DNA from: Williamsia serinedens
Lineage (GTDB): Bacteria; Actinomycetota; Actinomycetes; Mycobacteriales; Mycobacteriaceae
Reading direction: 5' to 3'
Assembly: GCF_024171725.1 (NCBI RefSeq)
Contig: NZ_JAMTCG010000008.1
Span: 42,219-106,218 of the forward strand
DNA length: 64,000 bases
In this document: positions 29,050 through 37,809 of the stretch, piece after piece
How the letters are laid out: each line of letters opens with the position of its first letter
Position numbering within the stretch: position 1 is the stretch's first letter
Program-made: the position numbers and the translations under genes
The notes under the pieces: generated by a model
What the model saw: the letters and a program-made list of their open reading frames with translations, nothing else
What the model was told of the DNA's origin: nothing
Database searches by the model: none

Positions 29050-29226
29050 GATCACAGTTCCTTTCGCACCCGGGGCACCGTCGACCCGGAATGAGTGATC
29101 TTGTGACTACCGACAACCAGAGTGACAGGCGTTACACACGATGCACGGTATTGACCTCGCGTTTCGTGATCACGATCGCACAACGGCGCGATGACCCGCG
29201 GTCGAACTGAGCAGGGACGGGAAGCG

Positions 29227-30891
29227 ATGACGACCACGACGACCCCGAGGACCGACACCCCGGAACGCCTGACGTGGCGCGTGGTCTGGCTCATCGTCGT
29301 GGCGTGCTCGGCGCTGAGCGCGGTGGTCGCGGCGATGGCCTCGCTCAACGTCGCGCTCTCCGAGATCGCCCCGGACATCGGCGCCGACTCCGCGCAGATC
29401 ACCTGGCTCGTCGACGGGTACACGCTGACGCTGGCGGCGTTGCTGCTGCCGTGCGGCGCCCTCGGTGACCGGTTCGGTCGACGCGGCGTGCTGGTGGTCG
29501 GGTTGGTGATCTTCGCGATCGCGTCGGCGATGGCGATCGTGCTGTCGACGCCGGAGGAGATCATCGCGACGCGGGTCGTCGCGGGAGCCGGTGCGGCACT
29601 CGTGATGCCGGCGACGCTGTCGCTCATCACCTCCGGCGTGCCGGAGAACAGGCGCCCACTGGCCGTGGGCATCTGGGCCGGGGTCGCGGGCGCCGGCGCG
29701 ATCCTCGGGTTCCTCGTCACGGGCGTGCTGCTCGAGTTCTTCTCGTGGCATTCCATCTTCATCGCGTTCGCCGCCGCCGCGGGGACGATGGCCGTGCTGT
29801 CCTTGACGATCGGCAGTTCGCGGGACGCGAACCCACCCCGCTTCGACATCCTCGGCTCGATCACGTCGGCAGTGGCGGTGGCGGCGTTCGTCTTCGGCCT
29901 CATCGAGGGGCCGATCCGTGGATGGGCCGACCCGCTCGTCCTCCTCGGGCTGATCGGGGGGCTCGCCCTCGCCGGCGTCTTCGTGTGGCTGCAGTTGCGG
30001 GGCACCCGGACCCTGCTCGACGTCCGGCTGTTCCGCCGCCGCGCGTTCGGCGCCGGATCCTTCGCCATCGCACTGCAGTTCATCGGGTCGTTCGGTGTGT
30101 TCTTCCTGGTGCTGCAGCGGTTCCAGATCATCATGGGCTACTCCCCGCTGAAGTCCGCGCTGGCCCTGGTGCCGCTCGTGGTCGTGGTGATGGTGATGTC
30201 GTTGGTGGGCACATGGGCGGCGGTGCGTTTCAGCTTCCGCGCGGTGCTGCCGACGGGCATGTTCGTGTTCGGGATGGCGATCATCGTCCTCGGGATCTTC
30301 GACACCGACACCTACTGGGTGATCGCCTGCCAGCTCTCGGTTCTCGCGTTCGGCATCGGACTCGCCACCGCGCCGGCCACCACCGGGATCATGGTGTCGA
30401 CGCCGGCCGACAACCAGGGCGTCGCGTCGGCGGTCAACGACACGTCCCGCGAACTCGGCGCGGCGATCGGGATGGCGCTGGCGGGCAGCATCGTCGCCGC
30501 GGGGTTCACGACGCGCATCGCGGGGACCGTCGAGAAGACGCGCGAGCAGCTGCAGGGCGTCGCGCAGCAGCTGACGTCGTCGGGTCGCGGCGCGGAGGGG
30601 CAGGCCATCCTCGGCCAGATCGACACGATCACCGACCGCCTCGGCAAGTCCCTCGCCGAGGCGTCGGCGGTCGCCGACCAACTGCGCCAGAAGATCCCGG
30701 GCCCGGTCGCCGACACCATCTCCGCCGGGGCCCGGGACGCGTTCCTGCACCCGATGAGTCAGGCGTACGTCGTGCTCGGCTCGATCGTCGTCGTCGGCTC
30801 GGTGATCCTGGCGTTCTGGACCCCGACCCGCATGCCCGACGCCGAGGACGCCGCACCGATCGACACCGGTGTGCCCCGCGCGAAGGACTGA
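29227..30891 (+). CDS. MFS transporter, EmrB/QacA (DHA2) type
   Basis: This 554-residue drug:proton antiporter-like protein has about 14 hydrophobic segments. The family motif region reads DGYTLTLAALLLPCGALGDRFGRRGVL (about 59-85) and a motif-C-like GVAGAGAILGFLVTGVL follows. A large loop (EKTREQLQGVAQQL to about residue 505) precedes the last helix. ATG 29227 was preferred to 29191 because of the upstream GGGACGGGAAG site. It probably exports small hydrophobic compounds, perhaps steroids, under the divergent TetR. The substrate is unknown. Confidence 0.88.
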   Translation: MTTTTTPRTDTPERLTWRVVWLIVVACSALSAVVAAMASLNVALSEIAPDIGADSAQITWLVDGYTLTLAALLLPCGALGDRFGRRGVLVVGLVIFAIASAMAIVLSTPEEIIATRVVAGAGAALVMPATLSLITSGVPENRRPLAVGIWAGVAGAGAILGFLVTGVLLEFFSWHSIFIAFAAAAGTMAVLSLTIGSSRDANPPRFDILGSITSAVAVAAFVFGLIEGPIRGWADPLVLLGLIGGLALAGVFVWLQLRGTRTLLDVRLFRRRAFGAGSFAIALQFIGSFGVFFLVLQRFQIIMGYSPLKSALALVPLVVVVMVMSLVGTWAAVRFSFRAVLPTGMFVFGMAIIVLGIFDTDTYWVIACQLSVLAFGIGLATAPATTGIMVSTPADNQGVASAVNDTSRELGAAIGMALAGSIVAAGFTTRIAGTVEKTREQLQGVAQQLTSSGRGAEGQAILGQIDTITDRLGKSLAEASAVADQLRQKIPGPVADTISAGARDAFLHPMSQAYVVLGSIVVVGSVILAFWTPTRMPDAEDAAPIDTGVPRAKD

Positions 30892-30933
30892 CCCGCAGCG
30901 TCGGACGGCGCCGTCGGACCACCGGCACCCGAC

Positions 30934-31094
30934 CCGTTCGTCGGGCGCCAGGAACCGTTCGTCGGGCAGTCAGGACACGACGACAGCGTCCGACGCTCCC
31001 GAGAGTGTTCCAACCGCCCAACAGGTGGCTCCAACCGCCCAACGGGTGGCTCCGGCTGCCCGACGAACGGCTCCGACTGCCCAACAGGTGGCTC
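30934..31094. repeat. Palindromic array of 21-bp units between convergent genes
   Basis: Two units beginning CCGTTCGTCGGGC occur at 30934 and 30955. Four units of 21 bases then follow at 31011, 31032, 31053 and 31074 (for example CAACCGCCCAACAGGTGGCT). The third right unit contains GGCTGCCCGACGAACGG, nearly the reverse complement of the left units. The last unit runs into the stop codon of the acyl-CoA ligase gene (31093). The array separates the convergent exporter and ligase genes; it may act as a bidirectional terminator or protein-binding array. Confidence 0.75.
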
Positions 31095-32769
31095 AGGCGG
31101 AGGTCGTCTCCAGCGCGGCGGTCGCGGTGGCACCGGCCCAGCGGTAGTCGGCCTTGCCCGCCGGGGTGCGCTTCACGGTGTCGACGGCGACGACCAGTCG
31201 CGGGACCTTGTACCCGGCCAGGGTCTGCCGGCAGTGGGTCTGCAGCTCCTCGAGCGTCGGCGGTTCCGCGCCGACGGGCGCCGAGATCACGGCCGCCACC
31301 TTCTGGCCGAATCGTTCGTCGGGCACACCGACCACCAGGACGTCATGGACGTCGGGATGTGCCTGGACCGCGGCCTCGACCTCCTCGGGGAAGACCTTCT
31401 CGCCGCCGGTGTTGATGCAGCCCGAACCGCGGCCGAGGAACACGATGCTGCCGTCCGCCTCGAGGCGTCCCATGTCACCGAGGATGGCCGCGCGACGACC
31501 GTCGGGCAGGGTCACGAACGTGCGGTCGGATTTCTCGGGATCCTTGTAGTAGCCGAGCGGCACGCGGCCGACGCGGGCGATGTAGCCGATCTCGTCGGAC
31601 CCCGGTTCGACCGGACGCAGTCCCTCGTCGAGCACGGTCATGCCCGGGCTCGGCGCCGACCGCAGCGTGCCGTGCTCGTCGATCAGGAGTTCGCCGTCGT
31701 TGCCGGTCTCCGAGGCGCCGAAGTTGTCGCGGAACCACAGGTCCGGCTTGACCGCGCGCATCCGCTCCCGGACCGAGGTCGACCAGATGGCGCCGCCGTT
31801 CGTGATCGACAGCAGGCCCGCGACATCGAGCGTGCCCGCGGCCTGACGCCGTTCCATCTCCTCGACGAGGGGCGCGCCCATGCCGTCACCAACGATGAGG
31901 ATGATCTGCACGCCGTTGTCCTCGACGGCGTCGAGGACCTTCGACGCGACGAAGTCGCGCTGCAGCACCAGCCGCCCACCGTTGATGAAGAACATGAACA
32001 TCGAATAGATGGCGGCGCCGTGCATCAGGGGCGCGGCGAGCAGGAACGACAGCGGCGCGAAGGTGCTCGCGTTGTGGGCGATCGCCGCGAGGTCTTTCAG
32101 CGGGACCGGACCGTACGGATTCCCACCCGACAGCGGCTTGTGGAAGAAGTCGTCGTGACGCCACATGACGCCCTTGGGGTAACCCGTGGTGCCACCGGTG
32201 TACAGAAGGTAGAGCTGATCACCGCTGCGGGGTGGGAAATCGCGTGCGGTGCTCTGCCCCTCGAGATCGACGGACACCACCGACACGTCGTCGCCGGCCA
32301 CGGCGGCCAGCTCGTCGACGACCTCACCCACCACCAGGACGGTCCGCACCCGACTGCCCGACAACACCGACGCGAGCGTCCGTTGGTGCTCGGGCAACTC
32401 GACGAACACCGCTGTCGCGTCGGCGTTGTCGAGGATGTAGGTCAGCTCGGCCGGCGTGTAGCGGTAGTTGACGTTCACCGACGTGGCGCCGATCTTGAGC
32501 AGCGCGACCATCGCATACACGTGCTCGAGGCTGTTTTTCAGGTACAGCGCGACGTGGTCGCCGGGACCGATCCCCTGCGCCTGCAGGAGATGTCCCATGG
32601 CGTTCGAGCGCTCGTCGAGTTCGCGGTAGCTGACGTCGGTGCCCTCGTACCCGATCGCCGGCCGGTCCGGCACGGCGTCGGCGATGGCCTCGAAGATGTC
32701 ACCGAGGTTGAAGTCGGTCTCGACCTCGGCGGCGCTCTCGGCGGTGGACGGCAGGGTGGTGTCGGTCAT
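31093..32769 (-). CDS. Acyl-CoA synthetase (steroid FadD19-like)
   Basis: This 558-residue AMP-forming ligase has the P-loop-like YLLYTGGTTGYPKGVMWRH near 190-208, the A5 region WFRDNFGASETGNDGE, and the A8-A10 region GDMGRLEADGSIVFLGRGSGCINTGGEKVFPEEVE ... KRTPAGKADYRWA with the catalytic Lys. The GVMWRH variant is shared with FadD19, which activates C26 steroid acids. The ATG overlaps the ltp2 stop (ATGA), so it is the sixth gene of the igr-like operon. The exact substrate is inferred. Confidence 0.85.
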   Translation of the reverse strand: MTDTTLPSTAESAAEVETDFNLGDIFEAIADAVPDRPAIGYEGTDVSYRELDERSNAMGHLLQAQGIGPGDHVALYLKNSLEHVYAMVALLKIGATSVNVNYRYTPAELTYILDNADATAVFVELPEHQRTLASVLSGSRVRTVLVVGEVVDELAAVAGDDVSVVSVDLEGQSTARDFPPRSGDQLYLLYTGGTTGYPKGVMWRHDDFFHKPLSGGNPYGPVPLKDLAAIAHNASTFAPLSFLLAAPLMHGAAIYSMFMFFINGGRLVLQRDFVASKVLDAVEDNGVQIILIVGDGMGAPLVEEMERRQAAGTLDVAGLLSITNGGAIWSTSVRERMRAVKPDLWFRDNFGASETGNDGELLIDEHGTLRSAPSPGMTVLDEGLRPVEPGSDEIGYIARVGRVPLGYYKDPEKSDRTFVTLPDGRRAAILGDMGRLEADGSIVFLGRGSGCINTGGEKVFPEEVEAAVQAHPDVHDVLVVGVPDERFGQKVAAVISAPVGAEPPTLEELQTHCRQTLAGYKVPRLVVAVDTVKRTPAGKADYRWAGATATAALETTSA

Positions 32770-33941
32770 GACGTGAGAACCAATCCGCTGGTGGGGACTC
32801 CGGTGCCGGCCGTGACGACGGCGCAGCGGGCGTCGGGGACCTGGTTGACCGAGGTCCCGCGCAACTGGCGGACGGCCTCTGCGATGCCGTTCATCCCGTG
32901 GATGTACGCCTCGCCGAGCTGACCGCCGTGGGTGTTGAGGGGCAGACGTCCCCCCACCTCGAGGGCGCCGGGCTCGCGGACGAGGTCCTTGGCCTCACCG
33001 CGACCGCAGAACCCCAGCTCCTCGAGCTGCATCAGGGTGTACGGCGTGAAGTGGTCGTAGAGGACCGCCACGTCCATGTCGTCGGGACGCAACCCCGACT
33101 GCTCCCAGAGCTGCCGGCCGACGAGACCCATCTCTGGCAGGCCGGCGAGGTCGTCGCGGTAGTAGCTGGTCATGATGAGTTGGTCCTGACCGCTCCCCGA
33201 CGCCGCGCCCGCGATCGTGATCGGCGTGTGCGGCAGGTCCTTCGCACGCTCGGTCGACGTGATCACCAGCGCGACACCGCCGTCGGACTCCTGGCAGCAG
33301 TCGAGCAGGTGCAACGGCTCGGCGATCCAGCGCGAGTTCTGGTGGTCCTCCAGCGTGATCGGCTTGCCGTGGAAGAAGGCGTTCGGGTTGACCGCGGCGT
33401 GCTTGCGGTCGACGACGGCCACCCGACCGAAGTCCTCACTGGTGGCGCCGTACTCGTGCATGTAGCGCTGGGCGACCATCGCCACGAACGCGGCCGGTGT
33501 GGACAACCCGTGCGGGTAGCTGAAGGCGTTGTCGGTGCCCGACGAGTTGTCCTGCGCCGCCAGGCCGGCGTTCACCTGCCCGAAGCGCATCCCCGACCGC
33601 TCGTTGAACGCGCGGTAGGCGACGACGACGTCGGCGACACCGGTCGCGACGGCCATCGCCGCCTGCTGCACCGTGGAACACGCTGCGCCGCCGCCGTAGT
33701 GGATCCGCGAGAAGTAGGTGAGCTCGCCGATGCCGGTGGCTCGTGCGACGGCGATCTCGGTGTTGGTGTCCATCGTGAACGAGACCAGACCGTCGACGTC
33801 GGCGGGCGTGAGACCCGCGTCGGCGACCGCCGCGGTGACGGCCTCGGCGGCCAGGCGCAGCTCGCTGCGGCCGGAGTCCTTGGAGAAATCGGTGGCACCG
33901 ATGCCGACGACGGCGGCCGCTCCCGACAGCGTCGCGGTCAT
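32766..33941 (-). CDS. ltp2: Steroid aldolase Ltp2 (thiolase-like)
   Basis: This 391-residue thiolase-superfamily protein (AVVGIGATDFSKDSGRSELRL, CSTVQQAAMAVATGVADVVV, GGQLGEAYIHGMNG) is of the non-decarboxylating lipid-transfer type. In steroid degraders Ltp2, together with the DUF35 part of ChsH2, performs the retro-aldol step that releases propionyl-CoA from the 17-hydroxy side chain. It is coupled by overlaps to chsH1 (start 33941) and to the ligase. The operon order supports Ltp2 over a generic acetyltransferase. Confidence 0.9.
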   Translation of the reverse strand: MTATLSGAAAVVGIGATDFSKDSGRSELRLAAEAVTAAVADAGLTPADVDGLVSFTMDTNTEIAVARATGIGELTYFSRIHYGGGAACSTVQQAAMAVATGVADVVVAYRAFNERSGMRFGQVNAGLAAQDNSSGTDNAFSYPHGLSTPAAFVAMVAQRYMHEYGATSEDFGRVAVVDRKHAAVNPNAFFHGKPITLEDHQNSRWIAEPLHLLDCCQESDGGVALVITSTERAKDLPHTPITIAGAASGSGQDQLIMTSYYRDDLAGLPEMGLVGRQLWEQSGLRPDDMDVAVLYDHFTPYTLMQLEELGFCGRGEAKDLVREPGALEVGGRLPLNTHGGQLGEAYIHGMNGIAEAVRQLRGTSVNQVPDARCAVVTAGTGVPTSGLVLTS

Positions 33942-34366
33942 CGCGCACCTCCCGCGGTGTGGTCGAGGACGACCGTCACCGTCGAGGTCACGTGCTTGCC
34001 CAGCGCGTTGGTCCCGACGACGTCGACGGTGGCGACACCGTCGTCGACGCCCGTCACCGTGCCGGTCAGGACCACGGTGTCGTAGGCGTACCAGGGGACT
34101 CCCAGTCGCAGTGTGATGGACCGGATCCGGGCCCTTTGGCCGGCCCAGTCGGTGACGAAACGCCCCACCAGACCGGTGTCGGTGAGGATGTTGACGAAGA
34201 TGTCCTTCGACCCCTTGGCCTGCGCCAGGTCGCGGTCGTGGTGGACGTCCTGGAAATCGCGGGTGGCCAGGGCGGTCGACACGATGAACGTGGGCGTCGC
34301 CTCGATCCGCAGCTCCGGCAGGACGTCGCCGACGGCGACCTCCGGCGGCGCCGTGGGTGCGGTCAT
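33938..34366 (-). CDS. chsH1: MaoC-like hydratase subunit ChsH1
   Basis: This 142-residue single-hotdog protein carries the hydratase dyad-like segment ATRDFQDVHHDRDLAQAKGSKDIFVN. ChsH1 with the N-terminal domain of ChsH2 forms the hydratase that acts on the 3-carbon side-chain enoyl-CoA. The ATG at 34366 overlaps the chsH2 stop (ATGA), and the stop overlaps ltp2. Mycobacterial Rv3541c is slightly shorter. Confidence 0.9.
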   Translation of the reverse strand: MTAPTAPPEVAVGDVLPELRIEATPTFIVSTALATRDFQDVHHDRDLAQAKGSKDIFVNILTDTGLVGRFVTDWAGQRARIRSITLRLGVPWYAYDTVVLTGTVTGVDDGVATVDVVGTNALGKHVTSTVTVVLDHTAGGAR

Positions 34367-35409
34367 GACTGTCCTCCGGTCTCGCGGGCACGCCACGCGT
34401 AGAGGGTCCACGGTCCGTCGGCGCCGGGTGGCCCGTCGGGATCGGCGGGGAAGTCGAGGAACTCGACCTCGACCGACAGTCCTATCCGGACCGTCGACGG
34501 GTCCACGCCGCGGAGCTGGCCGAGCATCCGGACGCCCTCGTCGAGCTCCACGAGCGCGACGACGAACGGCAGGGTGCGGCCGGGGACCCTCGGTGCGTGG
34601 TGGACGACGAAGCTGTGGACGGTGCCCCGCCCGGACGCCACGACGTGGTCGGTGGGCTCGCCCGGAGCCGCCCAGAGCGCGGGGACCGGCGGGTGCACCA
34701 GCGTCCTGTCGGGGCGCCGCTGGATCCGCAGCTCGTGTGCTCGCACCCCTTCCCAGAAGAACGTCGTGTCGCGGGACGCACTGGGGCGCATCATCGTCGA
34801 CGCGTCCAGATCGGAGGTGTCCGCACCCGCCGAGGACACGATCCCCGTCGCCACCTCGGACCGCGCCGCGGCCGGCGGTCGGAACTTGAGGATGCGGAAG
34901 TCCATCTCGGCGACCACCTCGTCGCCGACACGCCACACGTTCCGCGTGGTGAAGAACCATCCCTCGCCCAGCCCGGTCGTCTTCGGGCCGACGACGTCGG
35001 TCAGCTCGGCCGACAGCGTCACCTCCTCGCCGGGAGACAGGTACCGGTGGTAGGTCGAGTCGCAGTTCGTCGCGACGACCGAGGTGTACCCGGCCTCGTC
35101 GAACAGCTCCGACACCGCGCCCAGCGGGTCGTCGTGGGTGCGACGGCCGTGCAGACCCCGCATCGTCCACACCTGCGCCATGGCCGGTGGCGCCACCACA
35201 CCGTCCCAGCCGGCCGCACGCGCTGCGGCGTCGTCGGCGTAGATCGGGTTCGTGTCGCCGATCGCCTCGGTCCAGTTGGCGATCATCGGCGTGTTCACCG
35301 GATCACGGCCCGCGACGGGCGAACTCGCCCCCCGGGCGCGGATCGCGTCGGTCGCCTCGCGGATCCGGTCGGCCTCGGCCGACGCGGGTCGTTCGCTCTG
35401 CAGGGTCAC
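34363..35409 (-). CDS. chsH2: MaoC/DUF35 fusion hydratase subunit ChsH2
   Basis: This 348-residue protein has an N-terminal MaoC-like hotdog (about 40-190) and a C-terminal DUF35 OB-fold (about 215-340, starting DTTFFWEGVRAHELRIQRRP). The hotdog pairs with ChsH1 as hydratase, and DUF35 is needed by the Ltp2 aldolase. Cysteines commonly found in the DUF35 rubredoxin-like knuckle are absent here (RRPDRTLVHPPVPALWAAPG). The start is GTG 35409, seven bases after the chsE2 stop. Confidence 0.9.
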   Translation of the reverse strand: MTLQSERPASAEADRIREATDAIRARGASSPVAGRDPVNTPMIANWTEAIGDTNPIYADDAAARAAGWDGVVAPPAMAQVWTMRGLHGRRTHDDPLGAVSELFDEAGYTSVVATNCDSTYHRYLSPGEEVTLSAELTDVVGPKTTGLGEGWFFTTRNVWRVGDEVVAEMDFRILKFRPPAAARSEVATGIVSSAGADTSDLDASTMMRPSASRDTTFFWEGVRAHELRIQRRPDRTLVHPPVPALWAAPGEPTDHVVASGRGTVHSFVVHHAPRVPGRTLPFVVALVELDEGVRMLGQLRGVDPSTVRIGLSVEVEFLDFPADPDGPPGADGPWTLYAWRARETGGQS

Positions 35410-35416
35410 CGGCGGC

Positions 35417-36583
35417 TCACCGCGCCGCTCGGGGCAGGCCCAGACCGGCGGTCGAGATCATGTCGCGCATGACCTCGTTGACCCCGCCGCCGAAGGTGAT
35501 GACCGAGTTCCGCTTCTGCTGTGCGTCGAGCCAGTCGACGAGTGCCGCCGTCTCGGGGTCGGTGAGATCGCCGAAACGCCCGACGATCTCGTCGACGATG
35601 CGGCCGATCCGCTGGATGCGCTCGGTGGCGAACACCTTGGTCGCTGCGGCGTCGGCCATCGAGATCGCCTCGTTCCCCGACGACGCGACCTGCCAGTTGA
35701 GCAACTCGTTGATGCGCGCGTTGCCCGCGATCTCGGCGAGCGCGCGCTTGACGTCCGGGTGCTTGGCGGGCACCGTGCCGTCCGCCCCGGGACGCTCGGC
35801 CCACGCCGCCACCCGCGCGAGGATGCCCTCCATGCGGCCCGCGGGTCCGAGCATGACGCGTTCGTGGTTGAGCTGTGTGGTCAACAGCTTCCAGCCGCGG
35901 TTCTCCTCGCCGACGAGCATGCCCACCGGCACGCGCACGTCGGAGTAGTAGGTCGCGTTGACGTGGTGCGCACCGTCGGCGGTGATGATCGGGGTGAAGC
36001 TGTACCCGGGGTCGCTGGTGTCGACGATGAGGATCGAGATGCCCTTGTGCTTCGGGGCATCGGGGTCGGTACGGACGGCCAACCAGACGAAGTCGGCGTC
36101 GTGACCGCCCGTGGTCCAGAGCTTCTGGCCGTTGACGACGTACTCGTCGCCGTCGCGGACCGCCGCGGTGCGCAGCGACGCGAGGTCGGTCCCGGCGCCC
36201 GGCTCGCTGTAGCCGATCGCGAAGTGCACCTCGCCGGCGAGGATCGCGGGCAGGAAGCGGTCCTTCTGCTCCTGCGTCCCGTACACCTGCAGCGTCGGCC
36301 CGACGGTCTGCAGCGTCACCGCGGGCAGCGGGATGTCCGCGCGGGCGGCCTCGTTGACGAAGATCTGCTGTTCGATCTCGCCGAACCCCTTCCCGCCGTA
36401 CTCCGTCGGCCAGCCGACCCCGAGCCATCCGTCGGCGCCCATCCGACGGATGACCGCCCGGTAGGTGGGACCGTGGCGCTCGGTGCGCATCACGGCCTGC
36501 TCCTCGGGCGAGATCAGTGACGAGAAGTACTCGCGCAGTTCGGCCTTCAGCGCGCGTTGCTCGGGGGTGAGGTCGATGAACAT
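35417..36583 (-). CDS. chsE2: Steroid acyl-CoA dehydrogenase subunit ChsE2 (FadE29)
   Basis: This 388-residue subunit has YSEPGAGTDLASLRT and VNGQKLWTTGGHDAD and ends FGGGVNEVMRDMISTAGLGLPR. It forms an alpha2-beta2 dehydrogenase with ChsE1 that desaturates the propionyl side chain of steroid CoA esters. Length is one residue from mycobacterial FadE29. It starts at ATG 36583, one base after the chsE1 stop. Confidence 0.93.
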   Translation of the reverse strand: MFIDLTPEQRALKAELREYFSSLISPEEQAVMRTERHGPTYRAVIRRMGADGWLGVGWPTEYGGKGFGEIEQQIFVNEAARADIPLPAVTLQTVGPTLQVYGTQEQKDRFLPAILAGEVHFAIGYSEPGAGTDLASLRTAAVRDGDEYVVNGQKLWTTGGHDADFVWLAVRTDPDAPKHKGISILIVDTSDPGYSFTPIITADGAHHVNATYYSDVRVPVGMLVGEENRGWKLLTTQLNHERVMLGPAGRMEGILARVAAWAERPGADGTVPAKHPDVKRALAEIAGNARINELLNWQVASSGNEAISMADAAATKVFATERIQRIGRIVDEIVGRFGDLTDPETAALVDWLDAQQKRNSVITFGGGVNEVMRDMISTAGLGLPRAAR

Positions 36584-36584
36584 C

Positions 36585-37634
36585 TCAGAACTCCTGCTCG
36601 GCGAGCTCGTCGAGACGGGCGGTGGCCCCACCGACGAGTCGCGCCAGATCCTTGACGACGGAGAAGTACCGGTGCAGCGGGTAGGTGATGTCCACACCGA
36701 CCCCGCCGTGCAGATGGGTCATGGTGCGGACGGTCGCGGGCAGCTCGGAGGCCAGCCACCACGTCGCGAGGGCGAGGTCGCGGTCGGCGTCGAGGCCCTC
36801 GGACAGCCGCCACCCGGCGGCGGTGACCGCGAGGTTCATCGACCGCCCGATGACGTAGATGTCGGCGATCTGCTGGCTGACGGCCTGGAACGTGCCGATC
36901 GGCTTCCCGAACTGCTCACGCTGCGTGACGTGGTCGGCGGTGATGCGGGTCGCGCCCGCGATCAGGCCGTCGGCGTAGGCGGCGAGGGCGTAGCGGAAGA
37001 GGTCGCGGACCAGCCGGGCGTCACCGGCGAGCCGCGACGCCTCGACGTCGACGGCGACGTGGTCGAAGGTGAGGGTGTACTCGCCCCACCCCGAGGAGGT
37101 CGGGGTGCGGGTCGCGCCGACACCCGGCGCGTCGAGGGGGACGAGAACCGCCCCGGTGTCGGTCGTGACGACGACGGCCCCGGCGGTCTCGGCGTGCAGG
37201 ACACCGGTCTTGGTGCCCGTGACCCGGCCGTCGACGACCGAGGTCTGGGGACTGGCGGTGAGGGCGGCGCCCGGTTCGGACACGGCGACCGCGACATGCC
37301 CGCCCGCGGCGACGATCTCGGCGATCCTGCCGGCGGCCGGGGTGTCACCCGCGGCGACGGCGGCCACGAGCGTTCCCGGCGCAGGTGTCACGGCCGCGTT
37401 CTCGCCGAGCGACCGCAGCAGTGGCGCGAGGCCGAGGATGCCGACGCCGTCACCGCCCCGACTCTCCGGCAGCGCCAGGACGGTCACGCCGGCGTCCCCC
37501 ATCGCCGACCACAGCCGGGTCTCGAAACCACCGACGCCGTCGAACCGGTCGTCCCAGGTCGGTTCGTGTCGCCGCAACACGTCGGTCGCGACGTCGGCGA
37601 CGGCGACCGCGGTCGGATCCGGCGTGAAGTCCAT
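36585..37634 (-). CDS. chsE1: Steroid acyl-CoA dehydrogenase subunit ChsE1 (FadE28)
   Basis: This 349-residue subunit carries REQFGKPIGTFQAVSQQIADIY and MTHLHGGVGVDITYPLHRYFSV. It lacks the SEPGAGTD segment supplied by ChsE2. It is the first gene of the igr-like operon chsE1-chsE2-chsH2-chsH1-ltp2-fadD, with a perfect KstR box 71 bases upstream. The cyp125 gene that precedes fadE28 in mycobacteria is not present here. Confidence 0.93.
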   Translation of the reverse strand: MDFTPDPTAVAVADVATDVLRRHEPTWDDRFDGVGGFETRLWSAMGDAGVTVLALPESRGGDGVGILGLAPLLRSLGENAAVTPAPGTLVAAVAAGDTPAAGRIAEIVAAGGHVAVAVSEPGAALTASPQTSVVDGRVTGTKTGVLHAETAGAVVVTTDTGAVLVPLDAPGVGATRTPTSSGWGEYTLTFDHVAVDVEASRLAGDARLVRDLFRYALAAYADGLIAGATRITADHVTQREQFGKPIGTFQAVSQQIADIYVIGRSMNLAVTAAGWRLSEGLDADRDLALATWWLASELPATVRTMTHLHGGVGVDITYPLHRYFSVVKDLARLVGGATARLDELAEQEF

Positions 37635-37704
37635 GCTGCGCGTGCTCCCTCTGACTGACAGGCACGGCAGCAGTCCTGGTCAGACCGCTGCCCCAGCCGA
37701 AATC

Positions 37705-37718
37705 TAGAACCTGTTCTA
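37705..37718. promoter_or_regulatory. KstR box of the igr-like operon
   Basis: TAGAACCTGTTCTA is a perfect palindromic match to TnnAACnnGTTnnA, placed upstream of chsE1 on the minus strand. Confidence 0.88.
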
Positions 37719-37753
37719 GTTATAGCAGCGATCCCCGCGCAAACACAGGGGCG

Positions 37754-37800
37754 CGTCGGGGAGGCGGTGCGTCGACCCCGGTCGCACCGTCTCCCCGACG
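37754..37800. terminator. Strong stem-loop terminator after the ketosynthase gene
   Basis: The 18-base arms 37754-37771 and 37783-37800 are complementary except for one mismatch, with an 11-base loop (the left arm begins CGTCGGGGAGG). It lies ten bases beyond the ketosynthase stop on the minus strand, insulating that gene from the igr-like promoter. Confidence 0.8.
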
Positions 37801-37809
37801 GCCGTCATC

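Noticed and set aside
30759..31133. Possible small gene encoding PPVGQ/PPVGR repeats
   Set aside because: The 21-bp array has a period divisible by three and keeps frames open by itself; there is no ribosome site and the frame enters the exporter and ligase genes antisense.
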